8,676 nt of DNA from Acidimicrobiia bacterium (GTDB lineage Bacteria; Actinomycetota; Acidimicrobiia; Spongiisociales; SHLN01): assembly GCA_030624805.1 (NCBI GenBank), contig JAUXJL010000070.1:1-8676 (forward strand), in the 5' to 3' direction. Within the stretch, counting starts at the first letter, position 1. Every line of letters begins with the position of its first letter. The notes below the pieces were generated by a model. The model ran no database searches. It saw nothing but the letters and a program-made list of their open reading frames with translations, and had not been told where the DNA came from. A program made the translations under genes and the position numbers. This document shows positions 6,025 through 8,676 of this stretch, in pieces.

Positions 6025-7428
6025 ATGAAAGCAAGACGAACCATGGCATACGTGACTCCTGTCCAATCTCACTCGACGGTCGATACATTCACGTCGGTGT
6101 CCCGCGAAGAGACCGTGAGGATCTCGACAGAGTTCTTGGCGAGTCCGGACCTGGAGATCACTCTAGAGGAGCAAATTTTCACGATCGACTGCGCCGGCTT
6201 GGATTGGGATGTCGGCGTCGTTGTGTATCAGCCGACAGATCAGAGCCTCATACCCATTGGAGCCGACGGCAAGAAGATCGGCATCTTCCTGCTGCACGGT
6301 GGCGCCGGCGACTACAAGAGCATGGAGCGCCAGGCGAAACTCCTCGCCGCCAAGTTCGGCTACCGGGTCGTATCCGGCACTTTCCCGGGCCGCCTGTATC
6401 TCGACGACCCGAGCCGCGACTGGCCCGGGGACACGATCAATCCAGACGGAACGGTCCGCACGCCGATCTGGAAACACGGTGAGCACATCACACCGGATCA
6501 ATATGAGGTGAGGCAGGACGAGTCGATGCGAGCTCGCTATGGCCGGCGGACGTTCGCCAAGGCCAAGCCTGCGACCCTCTTCCAGGATCGGCTGGCCGCC
6601 AGCCCTCTAGCGATGGAGGTTGCTTGCCGGACTGCGATGCAGCGAATGCTCCCAGAAGAGGAGTTTTCGATCTACGTCCACGGTCATTCCACGGGAGGGC
6701 CTCTGCAGTTCATGATGTCCCAGCGGGTCGCGAACATCGAGGGCGTGCTGGCCATTGAGAACTCCGCTTTCGGCTACATCAACGAGCAGAAGCATGCATG
6801 GAGCGGCTCTATGGGCAAGGCCAAGGGCCCTGCACGCAGCTCGAGTACGGCTCAACTGAGAACGGACCCGTTCGACGAGCTCTATATCAGAACCTGGCGT
6901 GACACCGCCCGATACGCTGGTGCCGAAGCACTCGGCCATGAGGGCCCGGATGCGTTGCTGAGGCTTCCATGGCTCATGGAGGATGTTCTGGACGGCTGGG
7001 AGACAGCCAAGCGGAGGCCTCAATTCAAGAGTGAATACCTCGTCACGTGGAACATCGTCGGTTCGTTGGCCGACGCGGCCCGCCATACGGCGGCCCGGCT
7101 CGGCCTCGATGACAACGCGACCGACGCGTTGGTAGACGAGTACGTCGGCTTGACGCGCGAGCTGAGCGGGCCCGGGACCAGACGGGTGCCGAACGTACTG
7201 TTCGGGATCTCCGTGAACAGCAGGGACCACAGCCCGGACGTGTATGAGGACGTCATCCTGCCTATGTTCGCTGCCATGGAGCCGGCCCCGCTCACCACTG
7301 TGACGCATTTCCAGGCCGGCAGGCATTACTACATCTCACCAGAGGACGAGCTCCCCTATGGGATTGCTCCTGCCGTCTTCTCATCATGGGACGCAGCCAT
7401 CCGCGGAGGCTATTTCGTCCAGCATTGA
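6025..7428 (+). CDS. Large alpha/beta-hydrolase-fold protein of unknown substrate
   Basis: This is a 467-residue protein with an alpha/beta-hydrolase core. GIFLLHGGAG (86-95) is an oxyanion-hole HGG strand, and VHGHSTGG (218-225) is the nucleophile elbow GxSxG with Ser222. Candidate acid and His are Asp401 (SRDHSPD) and His428 or His434 (THFQAGRHYY), but these are guesses. The protein is longer than the usual 270-320 residues because of an N-terminal extension of about 85 residues and a long region between the elbow and the C-terminus (about 250-390). There is no signal peptide, so it is probably cytoplasmic. The start could be ATG 6025 or ATG 6043. Neither has a clear Shine-Dalgarno, and 6025 lies only 5 bp after the SDR stop, suggesting coupling to upstream translation. 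It is the last gene of the operon. A role hydrolysing an ester, amide or carbamate intermediate is inferred. Confidence 0.8.
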   Translation: MKARRTMAYVTPVQSHSTVDTFTSVSREETVRISTEFLASPDLEITLEEQIFTIDCAGLDWDVGVVVYQPTDQSLIPIGADGKKIGIFLLHGGAGDYKSMERQAKLLAAKFGYRVVSGTFPGRLYLDDPSRDWPGDTINPDGTVRTPIWKHGEHITPDQYEVRQDESMRARYGRRTFAKAKPATLFQDRLAASPLAMEVACRTAMQRMLPEEEFSIYVHGHSTGGPLQFMMSQRVANIEGVLAIENSAFGYINEQKHAWSGSMGKAKGPARSSSTAQLRTDPFDELYIRTWRDTARYAGAEALGHEGPDALLRLPWLMEDVLDGWETAKRRPQFKSEYLVTWNIVGSLADAARHTAARLGLDDNATDALVDEYVGLTRELSGPGTRRVPNVLFGISVNSRDHSPDVYEDVILPMFAAMEPAPLTTVTHFQAGRHYYISPEDELPYGIAPAVFSSWDAAIRGGYFVQH

Positions 7429-7727
7429 TTGCGATGATCCGGGCGAATGCCTCGCGCCGAGCCGTCCGGCGCCACGGTGAGTCGCAGCAACATGTACGCT
7501 TTCAGGTTCGGGACTCCCCCGGGCGCTGCAGGCCTCCGGGAGAGGAGTGCGCCAGCACATCGACAGGTACGCGGCACGAGCGAGCGAAGCGATCCGCACG
7601 TACCCGAAGGGCACCAGAAAACAGGTCCACTCTCCACGCGGCCCAGGCATCAGGCCGTCCCCACCGCCTACACCGGCGGTACCCGCGAGCAAAGCGCGTG
7701 CACGTCCGAAGGGCACCAGAAAAAGGT
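7429..7727. other. Gene-free convergent intergenic region with repeats
   Basis: I see no convincing gene in these 299 bp between the operon's end and a minus-strand gene. Several frames are open on both strands, but they are Arg/Pro/Ser-rich, lack ribosome-binding sites and change character at the repeats. The stretch holds most of two repeat copies, a stem GCGCCG/CGGCGC (7454-7459 and 7467-7472) and a stem ACCGCC/GGCGGT with a 6-nt loop (7663-7668 and 7675-7680). Neither stem has a T-tract, so no standard terminator for the operon is evident. Confidence 0.6.
7566..7643 (-). repeat. Intergenic repeat, copy B
   Basis: This is one of two imperfect direct copies. It opens on the plus strand with GGTACG and contains the core CCGAAGGGCACCAGAAAA (7604-7621), then ACAGGTCCACTCTCC, closing near GCGGCC. 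The left half folds: GGTACGCGG (7566-7574) pairs with CCGCACGTACC (7594-7604) apart from a 2-nt bulge. Read on the minus strand, the core gives GTGCCC-TTC-GGGTAC, a short hairpin. It resembles a REP-like extragenic element rather than an insertion sequence. No transposase is present. Confidence 0.6.
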
Positions 7728-7744
7728 CTACTCTCCCAGGCGCC
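7679..7744 (-). repeat. Intergenic repeat, copy A
   Basis: This is the second copy in the same orientation. It opens with GGTACC and shares the exact 18-bp core (7706-7723), which starts 102 bp after the core of the other copy. It then has AGGTCTACTCTCC (one change from the other copy's AGGTCCACTCTCC) and ends GGCGCC. It is shorter than the other copy through small deletions in the stem half. Its right end supplies the last codons and TAG of the adjacent minus-strand small gene. Confidence 0.6.
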
Positions 7745-8024
7745 GTAGCCGTATGCCATCAAATGGCCCCGTTAGCCGGCTTCCGGTTCCAAGGTCGGCA
7801 ACTTGAGAAAATTGGCCAAAGAGGCTGACGAGCATACCGAACTCGGCGTCGGCCTCGGTAAGGTCGAATTTGCCCGGAAACCCTTCAGGGATCAGATCAG
7901 GAATGGCATTGAGAGCGTCGCCGCCGGCACTGGGAGGATCGGTCTAGGCAATAGCTCCTACAGCGAGCCCGAGGGCCAGCTTGACGCCCGTTGCGAGTAC
8001 ATACCCTCGCCCGAGTCGCTTCAT
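7728..8024 (-). pseudogene. Small exported or membrane-anchored protein with in-frame TAG after codon 26
   Basis: ATG at 8024-8022 is preceded by a strong AAGGAGG (minus strand, 8040-8034) with a 9-nt spacer. The first 26 codons encode a basic start (MKRLGRGY) and a hydrophobic stretch (VLATGVKLALGLAVGAIA) like a signal peptide or anchor. TAG follows (7946-7944). The same frame then continues with balanced, protein-like sequence, including DALNAIPDLIPEGFPGKFDL and TEADAEFGMLVSLFGQF, to a second TAG at 7730-7728. Reading through the first stop gives 98 residues. One base change (for example TGG or CAG to TAG) would explain it. An alternative is a 26-residue leader peptide alone. Near 7815 another frame reads ANFLKLPTLEPEAG before a stop, so a second lesion or different C-terminus is possible. 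I do not recognise the family. It is downstream of, and codirectional with, the ABM-domain gene. Confidence 0.5.
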
Positions 8025-8180
8025 CAGCCCCTCCCTCCTTCAATCCGAAATTGAGGCTACCTGCTCGACGCCACTGCACCTGTTTATTTACCAGCGGCAC
8101 CTGCTCGGGCCCTCCAATCGGAGCGCGATCAAGCCGACACTGCCTGTCGACATGGAGAGTCTCTCTGAACCGGGGACCGC

Positions 8181-8676
8181 CTAGTAGAGCTTGCCCCAGC
8201 CTCCGGTGTGGTACGAGAACTCGGGCTCAGAGTTAACTCCGGCTTCCTTCATCACCGAGCGCAATTCGTCGGAGGCGACGAGGGCCCGGAGTGTGTCGAA
8301 CGACTCTGCCTGGTGGTAGACCAGAGCCAAGGACGGGTTGTCGATTCCCTGGTTGGCGGCGTGGCCGATGATTCCCCCGGCCTCTCTCATCGCATCTGCT
8401 TCGGTACTCTTGTACTCGGCTAGCCAGGCATCGAAATCGTCAACGGTGTGGGTGATTATCACGGCAGGTAGCTCGCGGTCCCATATTACGTCCTCCGCAA
8501 CCGGCTTAACCCATAGGAAGTCGGGGACACTGGTAACCCCGGCTTCCTGCATTGCTGCCTTTAGCTCGTCAGAGGCGGCAAAGGCCTTCGCCTTCTCCAT
8601 GTCCCCGACCGCCAGGTAGAGGGATATGGAGTTGGGGTCATTTTCAGCCCGATTGATGTGATGCCCGACATAGCCA
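8181..8676 (-). CDS. Tandem ABM-like (dimeric alpha/beta barrel) domain protein (partial)
   Basis: The frame is open at the right edge (first whole codon 8675-8673) and ends with TAG at 8183-8181, giving 164 visible residues. An internal ATG at 8600 is not the start, since clear homologous sequence precedes it. Two copies of one domain are visible. Residues 1-55 begin GYVGHHINRAENDPN and end DELKAAMQEAGVTSVPDFLW. Residues of about 70-155 carry VIITHTVDDFDAWLAEYKS, GIIGHAANQGIDNPS and DELRSVMKEAGVNSEPEFSY. The pattern of a HTVDDFDxW strand-helix, GHxxN, DxPxxxxxxY and ASDELxxxMxEAGV fits small ferredoxin-like ABM or stress-response domains. A two-domain chain would mimic the usual homodimer. 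The N-terminal part of the first domain lies outside the window. The function is unknown; oxygenase or small-molecule binding is possible. No clear terminator follows. Confidence 0.85.
   Translation of the reverse strand, partial: GYVGHHINRAENDPNSISLYLAVGDMEKAKAFAASDELKAAMQEAGVTSVPDFLWVKPVAEDVIWDRELPAVIITHTVDDFDAWLAEYKSTEADAMREAGGIIGHAANQGIDNPSLALVYHQAESFDTLRALVASDELRSVMKEAGVNSEPEFSYHTGGWGKLY

Noticed and set aside
7454..7472. Possible terminator stem GCGCCG/CGGCGC after the operon
   Set aside because: It has only 6 bp and no T-tract, so it does not support a terminator call.
7566..7744. CRISPR array
   Set aside because: There are only two copies, imperfect, with a period of about 102 bp and no uniform spacers or cas genes.
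7447..7828. Overlapping open frames on both strands in the repeat region, some showing a repeated peptide such as EGHQK
   Set aside because: The peptide repetition only reflects the DNA repeat, all frames are of poor composition, and none has a convincing start signal.
8135..8149. Small stem CGACA/TGTCG downstream of the ABM-domain gene as a terminator
   Set aside because: It is a 5-bp stem without a T-tract and would be expected by chance.

Overview
The window looks like a chromosomal piece of a high-GC actinobacterium. The best clue to lineage is the substrate-binding lipoprotein, whose lipobox is followed by a Thr/Ala linker with runs of seven and four Thr, a style common in Acidimicrobiia. 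The luciferase-like oxidoreductase also fits Actinomycetota. The lineage call is inference from protein style only.

Layout. The left end (1-1724) is on the minus strand and carries an ABC uptake system: a lipoprotein substrate-binding protein followed by an Fe3+/spermidine/putrescine-type ATPase that runs off the left edge. A perfect 12-bp stem-loop lies between them. A divergent control region (1725-1914) holds a direct repeat, an inverted repeat and a candidate promoter. To its right, five plus-strand genes (1915-7428) form a tight operon with gaps of -4, 24, 27 and 5 bp. They encode a dihydroorotase/allantoinase/hydantoinase-type cyclic amidohydrolase, a luciferase-like (flavin or F420) oxidoreductase, a 3-hydroxyisobutyrate-dehydrogenase-family reductase, a short-chain dehydrogenase/reductase broken by a one-base frameshift, and an alpha/beta-hydrolase of about 467 residues. 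From 7429 to 7727 there is no convincing gene, but there are two imperfect copies of a repeat of about 65-78 bp. Then come two minus-strand genes: a small exported or membrane-anchored protein whose frame is interrupted by TAG after codon 26, and a protein made of tandem ABM-like (dimeric alpha/beta barrel) domains that runs off the right edge.

Inferred teamwork. The operon plus the divergent transporter reads as a catabolic module. A small polar or heterocyclic compound would be imported, a cyclic amide bond hydrolysed, a flavin/F420 enzyme would carry out a redox step, the alpha/beta-hydrolase would cleave an intermediate, and the two dehydrogenases would process hydroxy-acid or semialdehyde products. 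The logic resembles the Rut uracil pathway (luciferase-family oxygenase, alpha/beta-hydrolase, semialdehyde reductase), but the gene set differs and I do not recognise it as a described pathway. The substrate cannot be read from the sequence.
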